Shown here one piece after another: positions 33,715-41,227 of a stretch of DNA of 55,801 bases. The notes under the pieces were generated by a model. The model was not told where the DNA came from and did not search any database. It saw only the letters and a list, made by a program, of their open reading frames with translations. Position 1 is the stretch's first letter. Each line of letters opens with the position of its first letter. Made by a program: the position numbers and the translations under genes. This stretch comes from an uncultured Eggerthellaceae bacterium (GTDB lineage: Bacteria > Actinomycetota > Coriobacteriia > Coriobacteriales > Eggerthellaceae), in assembly GCA_958454405.1 (NCBI GenBank), contig CAUEBO010000014.1, positions 1 through 55,801 on the forward strand, read 5' to 3'.

Positions 33715-33887
33715 TGGCTACGATGGGAGCGCCGGGCGCGGCGCCGGGCCGCCGGAAGGCGGATCCGAGGGGAATGCGGGTGGAAATCCCGCGCTATACC
33801 AGTAACCGTAAACGCCGATGAGCGGAACCAGGCAGCGCGCGGCAGCGCTGTCCCGTCTCAGGTGAGGCAAAGTCGGAACACCTGCCC
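33715..33887 (+). promoter_or_regulatory. cobalamin riboswitch
   Basis: The core reads GGGGAATGCGGGTGGAAATC, CCGCGCTATACCAGTAACCGTAA and, near the end, AAAGTCGGAACACCTGCC, corresponding to the conserved GGGAA..GGTG.AAATCC..ACTGT.A and AAG.C.GGA.ACCTGCC blocks. A downstream hairpin buries the ribosome site of the next gene, so control is probably translational. Confidence 0.9.
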
Positions 33888-33892
33888 ATCAT

Positions 33893-33917
33893 ACCTCGAA
33901 GCCCTGGAAAGCGAGGT
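33893..33917 (+). promoter_or_regulatory. hairpin sequestering the ribosome binding site
   Basis: ACCTCG (33893-33898) pairs with CGAGGT (33912-33917), which contains the GAGG ribosome site for the ATG at 33922. It lies immediately after the cobalamin aptamer and is a plausible expression platform. Confidence 0.6.
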
Positions 33918-33921
33918 TCCG

Positions 33922-36696
33922 ATGACCATCGGTTCCCAATCCGCACGCCCCGATTCCGGGCGCGCCGGATGCCCCCAAAAGCTGTTGTCCCTGTTGGTTG
34001 CGCTCGCGCTGGCCCTGTCGATGGTTCCCGGCCTCGCCTGGGCGGATGCGACGGAAGGGGCCGTGCCAACGGCGGCGCAGGTCGAATCTGCGGAAGACGG
34101 CCCCGCTGAGAAGCCTGCCGTTCCGAAGGAGCCGGCCGCTTCCACAACGGAGCTCGAAGCTCCCGCTGGCAAAGATGGAATCATCCAGCCGAGCGACAAG
34201 GCGGATTCGAAAGCGATGGGAGACGGTTCGGAGGGCGGCGGGCTGCCGAACGCGATCGAACCGGATGCCGCAGGCGCTCCATCGGCATCAGCGCCTGCCA
34301 AGACAACCTATGAGTTGAGTTCGGTTGACGTCGCGAGCAGCGGGCAGCTTCTGCAGGCGGGCAACACCGCCATCCCGCACCCCAAGCGTCTGCTGCAAGG
34401 ATATGAATCGGACGTGCCGAGCGATGCCGAGATGGCATACGTCTGGTACGTCGCGGACGACGCGGCCGGTACGAACGCACGTGCGCTTGGAGGGTTCGAT
34501 GCGGCAACCGGAGAACTCGCGCTCACGGACGACCTGCAGGGCATGTACGCGTACGTGGAGGCGAATGCCGGTTCGAACACGGTGCGCAGCGAACCCTTCT
34601 TGGTGGAGGGCTCTGCCGTTCGGACGCTGACCGTCGGTGCCAAGGTCGTCGGCACGACGAAGCATGAAGCAGGTGGGGAGTATCGCGCCGAGGCGTGGGT
34701 GCCTCTCACCGAATACGCCTGGTCGAGCGAAGTGAGGACGACCGCATGGGACGTGTTCGCGAAGCTGCTCGACAAAGCCGGCTACTGCTACGACCTTGCG
34801 GGCGGCACGCCGTATTCCATCACCACGCCCGATAAAACGTACACGCTCGCCATGAGCGCGAGCGCGCCGTGGAGCTACTGGGCGTTCTTCGTGAACGGAG
34901 CATACGCAAGCGTTGCGGCGAACGGCTACGTGCTCCAAGACGGCGATGCCATCGAGCTGCGCTACATTGATGCGGCGGGCATCGAGAAGCCGTCGGGCGG
35001 CGTGGCCGTCAACCCCGGCGCCGACCATCCTGCCCTGGAAGTTGGCTGGGGCGGCTTCGCCAACGGCGGCGCGGGCTCGGTCGTGCAGGATGCGGCAACG
35101 CCGACGGGCAAGGCCGATGCCGCGTGGACGAGCTCGCTGCTCACCGACGAGGAGCGGGCCGCCGGCGCCTACGCGTCCGCATCCGAGCCGCTTATCGTCG
35201 GCGGCAAGCTGTACGTAGTGTCTTGCTCGACCTCGTACGATCCCGAGACGTGGGCATCCGTCTCGAGTCTCGCGAGGATCGACGTCATCGATCCGTCGAC
35301 CGGCACCGTGGAGAAACGGCAAGCGCTGGCAACCTCGATGGACAGCGTGTGCCGTCCCGTGTACGCAGACGGCATCATCGTCATCCCGCTTTCCGGCGGC
35401 TGCCTGCAGGCGGTTTCCGCAGCCACGTTGGAAACGCTGTGGGTGGTCGAGGGCGTTTCCGGCGCGCAGTCGCTTTCGACGCTGACCGTTTCGGACGGGT
35501 ACGTGTACGTGTCCACGGCGGATTCGCTCAACGACTCATGGAATGCGTCATCGGGCACGATCCGCCGCATCAACCTGCGCACGGGGGCCTTGGCGGGCTC
35601 GGCGTCAAACGACGAGTCCGGGTATTACTGGGCAGGCGGCGTGATGGCGAACGGATGGTTCCTCGTTCCCGACGATTCGGGGAAGATCACGTCGTACGCT
35701 GCCGATCTGTCCACCATGATCGGCAGCGTGCAGGTGGGCGACAAGGGCATTCGATCATCGCTCGTGGTCGAAGGCGGCTTCGTGTACGCTGCGTCTTCCG
35801 ACGGCGTGCTGCACAAGCTGTCCGTAGGCGAAGACGGCGCGCTCGCCGAGGTTGGAGAGGCCCCCTTTGCGGCTCACTCCACCTCCACGCCCACGATAGC
35901 GGGCGGCAAGGCGTACGTGGGCGGCAGCCTGTCGAACTACAAGGGCGTGCTGGCGGTGATCGATTTGGACACGATGACCGCGACGCAGGTGACGAAGGCG
36001 GACGGGGTCGATTTGCCCGCCGCGATCCAAAGCACCCCGCTCGTGTCGATGCAAGGCGGCCGAACGTACGTGTACTTCACGTACAACGGGGCGACGGCTT
36101 CGCGGTCCGCTTACGCCTCAGGCGGCGGCGTGTACGTCTACCGGGCGGGCGACGCGCAGGCTTCTCTTCTCTACGATCCGACGGGCGACCTTGCGAACTA
36201 CTGCATGGCTTCGGTGATAGCCGGGCCTGACGGAACGCTGTACTACACGAACGACTCCGGGCACCTGTTCGCCCTCAGAGCGAAAACGGACGGCGGCCCG
36301 GATGGCGGCCCGAACGACGGCAACGGCTCGGGAGGCGGCGGCAACGGCGATGCAGGCAACAAGGGAGGCGCGGGCCCGTCAAGCGGCGTGGGCGGCGCCG
36401 GCTCTGTTCCCGCTGCCTACAAACCGCTTCCGCAAGCGGAGGCGAAGGCGGGCGATGCCCAGGACGGTTCGGTGCAGGGCGAAGCGGCCAGGGCTTCGGC
36501 TGCGACGGTGGCCGACGCTGGGGCTGGAGCCGCCCGTGCGGCGTCGGAGAGCGCGGAGGACGGTGCCGCCTCGGTCGGACTCGCTGGCGGCGTGAACCCG
36601 TGGGCCGTGGGTGGCATCGCCGTCGGCATCGCCGGGCTGGCGGGCGCCGCGGCGTACGTCATGCGCGTGCGCCGCCGCGGAGGGGAGGCATCGTGA
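33922..36696 (+). CDS. membrane-anchored surface protein with DUF4430 (transcobalamin-like) and PQQ-type beta-propeller
   Basis: A 924-residue secreted protein. Signal peptide ending near LAWADA; Ig-like region (about 130-235); DUF4430 domain (about 240-352; AWDVFAKLLDKAGY, then SYWAFFVNGAYA and LQDGDAIELRYI); repeated beta-propeller blades (about 415-785; for example GGKLYVVS and DGYVYVST); Gly/Asp-rich linker; C-terminal helix with the basic tail RVRRRGG. No clear LPxTG, so it is probably membrane-anchored. The DUF4430 fold is related to the beta-domain of human transcobalamin and intrinsic factor. With the riboswitch, I infer corrinoid capture. The ATG at 33922 is 5 bases after GAGG. Confidence 0.85.
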   Translation: MTIGSQSARPDSGRAGCPQKLLSLLVALALALSMVPGLAWADATEGAVPTAAQVESAEDGPAEKPAVPKEPAASTTELEAPAGKDGIIQPSDKADSKAMGDGSEGGGLPNAIEPDAAGAPSASAPAKTTYELSSVDVASSGQLLQAGNTAIPHPKRLLQGYESDVPSDAEMAYVWYVADDAAGTNARALGGFDAATGELALTDDLQGMYAYVEANAGSNTVRSEPFLVEGSAVRTLTVGAKVVGTTKHEAGGEYRAEAWVPLTEYAWSSEVRTTAWDVFAKLLDKAGYCYDLAGGTPYSITTPDKTYTLAMSASAPWSYWAFFVNGAYASVAANGYVLQDGDAIELRYIDAAGIEKPSGGVAVNPGADHPALEVGWGGFANGGAGSVVQDAATPTGKADAAWTSSLLTDEERAAGAYASASEPLIVGGKLYVVSCSTSYDPETWASVSSLARIDVIDPSTGTVEKRQALATSMDSVCRPVYADGIIVIPLSGGCLQAVSAATLETLWVVEGVSGAQSLSTLTVSDGYVYVSTADSLNDSWNASSGTIRRINLRTGALAGSASNDESGYYWAGGVMANGWFLVPDDSGKITSYAADLSTMIGSVQVGDKGIRSSLVVEGGFVYAASSDGVLHKLSVGEDGALAEVGEAPFAAHSTSTPTIAGGKAYVGGSLSNYKGVLAVIDLDTMTATQVTKADGVDLPAAIQSTPLVSMQGGRTYVYFTYNGATASRSAYASGGGVYVYRAGDAQASLLYDPTGDLANYCMASVIAGPDGTLYYTNDSGHLFALRAKTDGGPDGGPNDGNGSGGGGNGDAGNKGGAGPSSGVGGAGSVPAAYKPLPQAEAKAGDAQDGSVQGEAARASAATVADAGAGAARAASESAEDGAASVGLAGGVNPWAVGGIAVGIAGLAGAAAYVMRVRRRGGEAS

Positions 36697-37583
36697 CGGA
36701 AGATGGGAACGGCGAAATGGACCGGGCGAATGGCGAAGGCGAGGGGTGCGGCGGCGGAACGGATCGAACGGCCGATGGCGGGGGCGTTTGCGATGGCGGT
36801 TCGCGCACGCACCCTCTTCCTGCAACCGAGCCCGACGAGCGCATAGCGCCCGGCGCCCCGAGCGCTCCGGCAGCGCAGCCGAGTGGCGGGCGGGCGCCCC
36901 TTCGCACGGGGCAGAAGGTGGGCGTGGCGGTTGCCGCAGCATGTTCGGTCGCCCTCATCGCCGTATCGGCGTTCTTCCTGGCGCCGGCCGTCGCCCCCGA
37001 AGCGGCGGGAAACGATGCGCTGCGGACCACGGTGCAGCTGTCTGGCGAAGCCGGCGATTCGCAAGGCGCCGGCGCCCAAGAAGCCGACGGCGAGAACGCG
37101 TCTCCCAAGGCGGAGGGCGATGAGGCCGCTGCGGAGGATGCTGATTCCGCCGGCGCCTCGGCCGGAGTTTCCGACGCGGGCTCATCGGCTTCAGGCGGCG
37201 GGGGGCCCTCGTCTTCTGGGTCGGCCGAGCTCTCGGGCGGCTCTTCGTCGGATTCCCGGCCTCCCGCGCAGAACGCCACCGTCACCGTGAGCGTGACGGT
37301 GGACTCGTCGGCTGCCGGCGGCGCCGTTTCGGGCGGCACGACGGCGACGTTCGCGCAGGGGGCCACGGCCTACGACGCGCTCATGGCATGCGGGTTGTCC
37401 GTGAACGCATCCGGCGGCCAATACGGCGTGTACGTGAGCGCTATCGGCGGGCTGGCGGAGAAGGAGCACGGCGGCAAGAGCGGCTGGGTGTACACCGTCA
37501 ACGGCTCGGATCCCGGCGTGTCCTGCAGTGCATGCGTTCTGCGGGACGGCGATTCCGTGTCGTGGTTCTACGTGACGGGCTAG
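36693..37583 (+). CDS. membrane-anchored DUF4430 protein, predicted corrinoid-binding
   Basis: A 296-residue protein. A hydrophilic N-terminal region (about 1-70) precedes a single helix (VGVAVAAACSVALIAVSAFF), then a Ser/Gly/Asp-rich stalk and a C-terminal DUF4430 domain (about 215-296; TAYDALMACGLSV, GGKSGWVYTVNGSDPG, GDSVSWFYV). A GTG start at 36693 overlaps the upstream stop and follows GGAGGGGAGG. It likely hands corrinoid to the ECF transporter that follows 22 bases later. The function is inferred from the domain and the riboswitch. Confidence 0.85.
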   Translation: MTEDGNGEMDRANGEGEGCGGGTDRTADGGGVCDGGSRTHPLPATEPDERIAPGAPSAPAAQPSGGRAPLRTGQKVGVAVAAACSVALIAVSAFFLAPAVAPEAAGNDALRTTVQLSGEAGDSQGAGAQEADGENASPKAEGDEAAAEDADSAGASAGVSDAGSSASGGGGPSSSGSAELSGGSSSDSRPPAQNATVTVSVTVDSSAAGGAVSGGTTATFAQGATAYDALMACGLSVNASGGQYGVYVSAIGGLAEKEHGGKSGWVYTVNGSDPGVSCSACVLRDGDSVSWFYVTG

Positions 37584-37605
37584 CGCGAGCGATGCGGAGC
37601 CCGGC

Positions 37606-38469
37606 ATGAAGAACACGGTGTTCGACCTCTACCATCCCGGCGTGGCGCTGGCGTACTTCGCGGCCGTGCTCGTGTTCTGCATGGCGGCGTTCCAGCCGGT
37701 GTACCTGGGGCTTGCGCTCGTCTCGGGGTTCGCCTACAGCGCCCGCCTGCACGGTTGGCGGGCGGCGGCGCGCAGTGCAGCCTGGCAGCTTCCGCTGCTG
37801 TTGATCGTGGCGGTGGCGAACCCGCTGTTCTCGGCGTCGGGGTCCACGGAGCTGTTCCGCATCGGCCTGCGGGCCGTCTACCTGGAGAGCCTGGAGTTCG
37901 GTTTGTGCATGGGCGTCATGCTGGTGTCGGTCGTGCTCTGGTTCTCGAACGCGTCCCACGTGCTTTCCATCGACAAAGTCATGGCGCTGTTCGGCAACGT
38001 GGCGCCGGTGGTCGCGCTCATGCTGTCGTTCGCGGCGCGGCTCGTGCCGCAGTATGTGCGCCGAGGCGCCGAGATCGAGGCCGTCCAGCACGCCACGAGC
38101 GCCGCGCGTCCGCGCTCGGCCAAGGAAAGGGGCGCGTTTCGCCTGCGCCAGGTGTCGGTGCTCATGGGCTGGAGCATGGAGGATTCGCTCGAGACAGCCG
38201 ATGCCATGCGGGCGCGCGGATGGGGCGCGGCGCCCAAGCGCACCGCGTACCGGCGCTTTCGCTTTCGCGCGCGCGACGCCGCGGCGTTGGCGGCGCTCGC
38301 GCTGCTCGTGGGTGCGAACGCGTTTCTGGCATGGACGGCGTGCGGGCAGTTCTCGTTCTACCCAACGATGAGCCGGCTCGCGTTGTGGTGGGGCTACGCC
38401 CCCTATGTTGTGTTCGTGTTCCTGCCCCTGGTTCTGCAGATTGCGGAGGACGTTCGATGGAAGAGATGA
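37606..38469 (+). CDS. ecfT: ECF transporter transmembrane component EcfT (B12 block)
   Basis: A 287-residue scaffold subunit. Helices flank the conserved RLVPQYVRRGAEIEAVQHA and ETADAMRARGWG coupling helices that dock on the ATPases. It overlaps the fused ATPase gene by 13 bases. It is distinct from the riboflavin-block EcfT, so each block has a full set of its own. Confidence 0.92.
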   Translation: MKNTVFDLYHPGVALAYFAAVLVFCMAAFQPVYLGLALVSGFAYSARLHGWRAAARSAAWQLPLLLIVAVANPLFSASGSTELFRIGLRAVYLESLEFGLCMGVMLVSVVLWFSNASHVLSIDKVMALFGNVAPVVALMLSFAARLVPQYVRRGAEIEAVQHATSAARPRSAKERGAFRLRQVSVLMGWSMEDSLETADAMRARGWGAAPKRTAYRRFRFRARDAAALAALALLVGANAFLAWTACGQFSFYPTMSRLALWWGYAPYVVFVFLPLVLQIAEDVRWKR

Positions 38470-40244
38470 GGGATTCGGCGGTGAGGGGACGCTGTGCGGC
38501 CGTCCCGGCCGCCGCGTGCGCGGCAGCTTCGCCGCCGGCCGTGCGGCTGGCGGGCTTCGGGTTCTCGTACCCCGACGGGCAACCCGTGCTTGCGGACGTC
38601 TCCTGGCGCGTGGAAGCCGGTTCGTTCGCGCTGCTCGTGGGCGGCACCGGCAGCGGGAAGACCACGCTTTTGCGCTCGCTCAAGCCCGAGATCGCGCCCG
38701 TTGGCGCCCGCAGCGGCGCACTCGAGCTCTTCGGCGAGCCGTACGAGGCGTGGCGAGAGCGCGGCTCGGCAGCGTGCGCGGGCTACGTGGCGCAGAGTCC
38801 CGAGAACCAGATCGCGTGCGACGTCGTGTGGCACGAGTTGGCGTTCGGGCTGGAGAACCTGGGAGTGCCGCCCGACGCCATGCGGCGGCGCGTGGCCGAG
38901 GTGGCGCACTTCTTCGGCATCGAGCCGTGGGTGCGCGCTTCGACCGCTGCGCTTTCAGGCGGGCAGAAGCAGATGGTGAACCTGGCGGCCGTGCTGGCCA
39001 TGCAGCCCCGTTTGCTGCTGCTGGACGAGCCCACGGCGCAGCTGGACCCGGTGGCCGAGAAGAGCTTCCTCCACGCGCTGTTCCGCATCAACCGCGAGCT
39101 GGGCATCGCCGTGGTGGTGGCCACCCACGCGCCCGAGGCCATGGTCGCCTACGCCACCGCCGCCTTCGAGCTGGCCGACGGTCGCGTGGAAGCCGTGCCG
39201 CTCGAGCGCTTCTCGTGCCCTCCTTGTCATCCTGAGCATTCGACAGTCCAGTGGACTGTCGAACTCCCGAGCACGCGAAGCGAACGCAGGGAGGCGTCGC
39301 GAAGCGATGACGCGCAGCGCGGAGTCGAAGGATCCCGAGCGGCGTTAGCCGTGGCGCCTTCGGTTGGCACCGCGCGGGATCCTTCGACTCCGCACCTTCG
39401 GTGCTCCGCTCAGGATGACGGGGAGGACTCGCGCCCGTCTCGCGGTCGCTCCGTCCGCGCCGACGGCGCGCCTCCCGTCCTCGAGGCGCGCGACGTGCAC
39501 TTCCGCTACGCGCGCGACGGCGGCTGGGTGCTGCGCGGCGCGGACCTCGCGGTGGAGCCGGGCACCGTCCACGCCGTCGTGGGCGGCAACGGATGCGGGA
39601 AGTCCACGCTGCTGCGCGTGCTGGCCGGGGCCCTCAAGCACGAGCGGGGCCGCGTGCGCAACGCCTGCGCGAGCGCCCAGGCCCTGCTGCCTCAGGATCC
39701 CAAGGCGCTGTTCGTATGCGATTCGGTCGCCGAAGAGCTTGCCGAATGGCAGGTGCGCTGCGGCTACGACGACGCGGCGGTGGAGGGGGCCGTGCGCCGC
39801 TTCGGCCTTGGAGCGCTGCGCGACCGGCATCCCTACGACCTTTCGGGCGGCCAGCAGCAGAACCTTGCCCTTGCGAAGGTGCTGCTCACGAACCCGCGGC
39901 TGCTGCTGCTCGACGAGCCCACCAAGGGTCTGGACGCCCCTTCCAAGCTGGCCGCCGCCGACGCGCTCGCCGCATGCGCGCGCGAGGGGGCGACCGTGGT
40001 GCTCGTCACGCACGACCTCTCGTTCGCCTCCCGAGCGGCCGATCGCGTGTCCATGCTGTTCGACGGCGAGACGGCGTGCACCGAGCGTGCATCCGCCTTC
40101 TTCGAGCGCAACCTGTTCTACCGGCCGGCGCCCGACGGGTTCTCGAAGCTGTGGGACGCGCGCCGCGCTCCTGCCGCGCGCTGCGACGGGGCCGGGGACG
40201 GCGCGTGCGGGCGCGCCGGCTCGACGGCGGAGGGCGAATCGTGA
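38457..40244 (+). CDS. ecfA: fused EcfA-EcfA ATPase (B12 block) with in-frame palindromic insertion
   Basis: A 595-residue protein with two ABC domains. Domain 1 (about 25-255): GGTGSGKTT, LSGGQKQM, LLLLDEPTAQLDP. Domain 2 (about 335-560): GGNGCGKST, LSGGQQQN, LLLLDEPTKGLD. The linker (about 257-321) is encoded by a palindromic repeat element (39226-39419) and reads as Ser/Arg-rich, unlike the rest. ATG 38457 follows GGAGG and lies inside ecfT. The C-terminal tail is Ala/Gly-rich. It supplies energy for the predicted B12 importer. Confidence 0.93.
   Translation: MEEMRDSAVRGRCAAVPAAACAAASPPAVRLAGFGFSYPDGQPVLADVSWRVEAGSFALLVGGTGSGKTTLLRSLKPEIAPVGARSGALELFGEPYEAWRERGSAACAGYVAQSPENQIACDVVWHELAFGLENLGVPPDAMRRRVAEVAHFFGIEPWVRASTAALSGGQKQMVNLAAVLAMQPRLLLLDEPTAQLDPVAEKSFLHALFRINRELGIAVVVATHAPEAMVAYATAAFELADGRVEAVPLERFSCPPCHPEHSTVQWTVELPSTRSERREASRSDDAQRGVEGSRAALAVAPSVGTARDPSTPHLRCSAQDDGEDSRPSRGRSVRADGAPPVLEARDVHFRYARDGGWVLRGADLAVEPGTVHAVVGGNGCGKSTLLRVLAGALKHERGRVRNACASAQALLPQDPKALFVCDSVAEELAEWQVRCGYDDAAVEGAVRRFGLGALRDRHPYDLSGGQQQNLALAKVLLTNPRLLLLDEPTKGLDAPSKLAAADALAACAREGATVVLVTHDLSFASRAADRVSMLFDGETACTERASAFFERNLFYRPAPDGFSKLWDARRAPAARCDGAGDGACGRAGSTAEGES
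39226..39419. repeat. 194-bp palindromic element inserted in the ecfA coding sequence
   Basis: The termini are the 12-bp inverted repeats GTCATCCTGAGC and GCTCAGGATGAC. Inside are a 12-bp hairpin (39239-39250 with 39252-39263) and perfect 19-bp arms beginning GCGGAGTCGAAG (39319-39337) and ending CTTCGACTCCGC (39375-39393). The layout resembles REP-type repeats. The frame stays open through it. Confidence 0.85.
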
Positions 40245-40264
40245 GCGCAGGAGGGGAGGACTCG

Positions 40265-40957
40265 ATGATGGCGCGATTCCTGCAGCGGGCCGAAGTCCCG
40301 GTGCTCGTGGCCGTTCCGGCGACGCTCGTCCTGTGCGCCCGCTTCGAGTTCGATCAGACGGCGCTCGTCACCCTGGCCGTGGCCGCGGCGGCCGTGGCCG
40401 TGTTCTTCGCGGGGTTCGAATCGTCGCGCCCCGCGCTGCGCCAGATCATGCCCACCGTCGTGCTGGGCGCGCTGGCGGCGGCGGGGCGCATCCTGTTCGC
40501 GCCCGTTCCCGACTTCAAGCCGGTGAGCGCCCTCTGCATCCTGGCAGGGGCGGTGTTCGGGAGGCGCAGCGGCTTCATGGTGGGCGCGCTGGCGGCGCTC
40601 GTGTCGAACTTCTTCTTCGGGCAGGGCCCGTGGACGCCCTGGCAGATGTACGCGTGGGGCCTCGTGGGCTACCTGGCCGGCGTGCTGGCGGATCGCGGCT
40701 GGCTGGCGCGCACGCCCGTGCTGTGTTCGTACGGGTTCCTCTCCGGGCTTCTGTACGGCCTGCTGCTGAACAGCTGGTACATCGTCGGCTTCGTGCATCC
40801 CATCACGTGGCCCGCAGTTGTGGCGGCGTACGCGGTCGCCCTGCCGTTCGACGCGGTGCACGGTGCGGCCACCGCGGCGTTCCTGCTTATCCTGTACGCG
40901 CCGTGGCGGCGCAAGCTCGAGCGCATCAAGCGCAAGCACGCGCTCGTTTCGAGGTGA
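40265..40957 (+). CDS. ECF transporter S component, predicted cobalamin-specific
   Basis: A 230-residue membrane protein with about six helices. Motifs include FKPVSALCILAGAVFGRRSG, FFFGQGPWTPWQMYAWGLVGY and LLNSWYIVGF, typical of ECF S components found with DUF4430 genes. ATG 40265 follows AGGAGGGGAGG; a GTG at 40241 overlapping the upstream stop is an alternative. It is the last gene in the riboswitch-led operon. Vitamin specificity is inferred from that context, not from binding residues. Confidence 0.85.
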   Translation: MMARFLQRAEVPVLVAVPATLVLCARFEFDQTALVTLAVAAAAVAVFFAGFESSRPALRQIMPTVVLGALAAAGRILFAPVPDFKPVSALCILAGAVFGRRSGFMVGALAALVSNFFFGQGPWTPWQMYAWGLVGYLAGVLADRGWLARTPVLCSYGFLSGLLYGLLLNSWYIVGFVHPITWPAVVAAYAVALPFDAVHGAATAAFLLILYAPWRRKLERIKRKHALVSR

Positions 40958-41027
40958 TGGGCCCGAAGCGAGCGCGCGTTCGGCCGAGGCCCTGCTCCGG
41001 GATGCCGCGCCACGGCTTAACCTGCGG

Positions 41028-41056
41028 TTGACACTGCGGTGGGGCGAGGATACTAT
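41028..41056 (+). promoter_or_regulatory. consensus promoter of the adhesin-like gene
   Basis: TTGACA (41028-41033), a 17-base spacer and TACTAT (41051-41056). It predicts a leader of about 165 bases before the ATG at 41228. No known riboswitch is recognised in that leader. Confidence 0.8.
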
Positions 41057-41227
41057 ATGGGTGGCGATCAGGGACAAGAACAGAAGCTGAAACGGACTCC
41101 GAGAGATTGCCGTCCTTCTCGAAGCGGTCGGGCGCGTAAGCCGATCCGCCGTCCGGGCTCTTTCCTTGCTGCATGCGGTGGCTTGCATGGTCGTCTTGCA
41201 ACGTGCATATCGAAGGAAGGAACTCCC

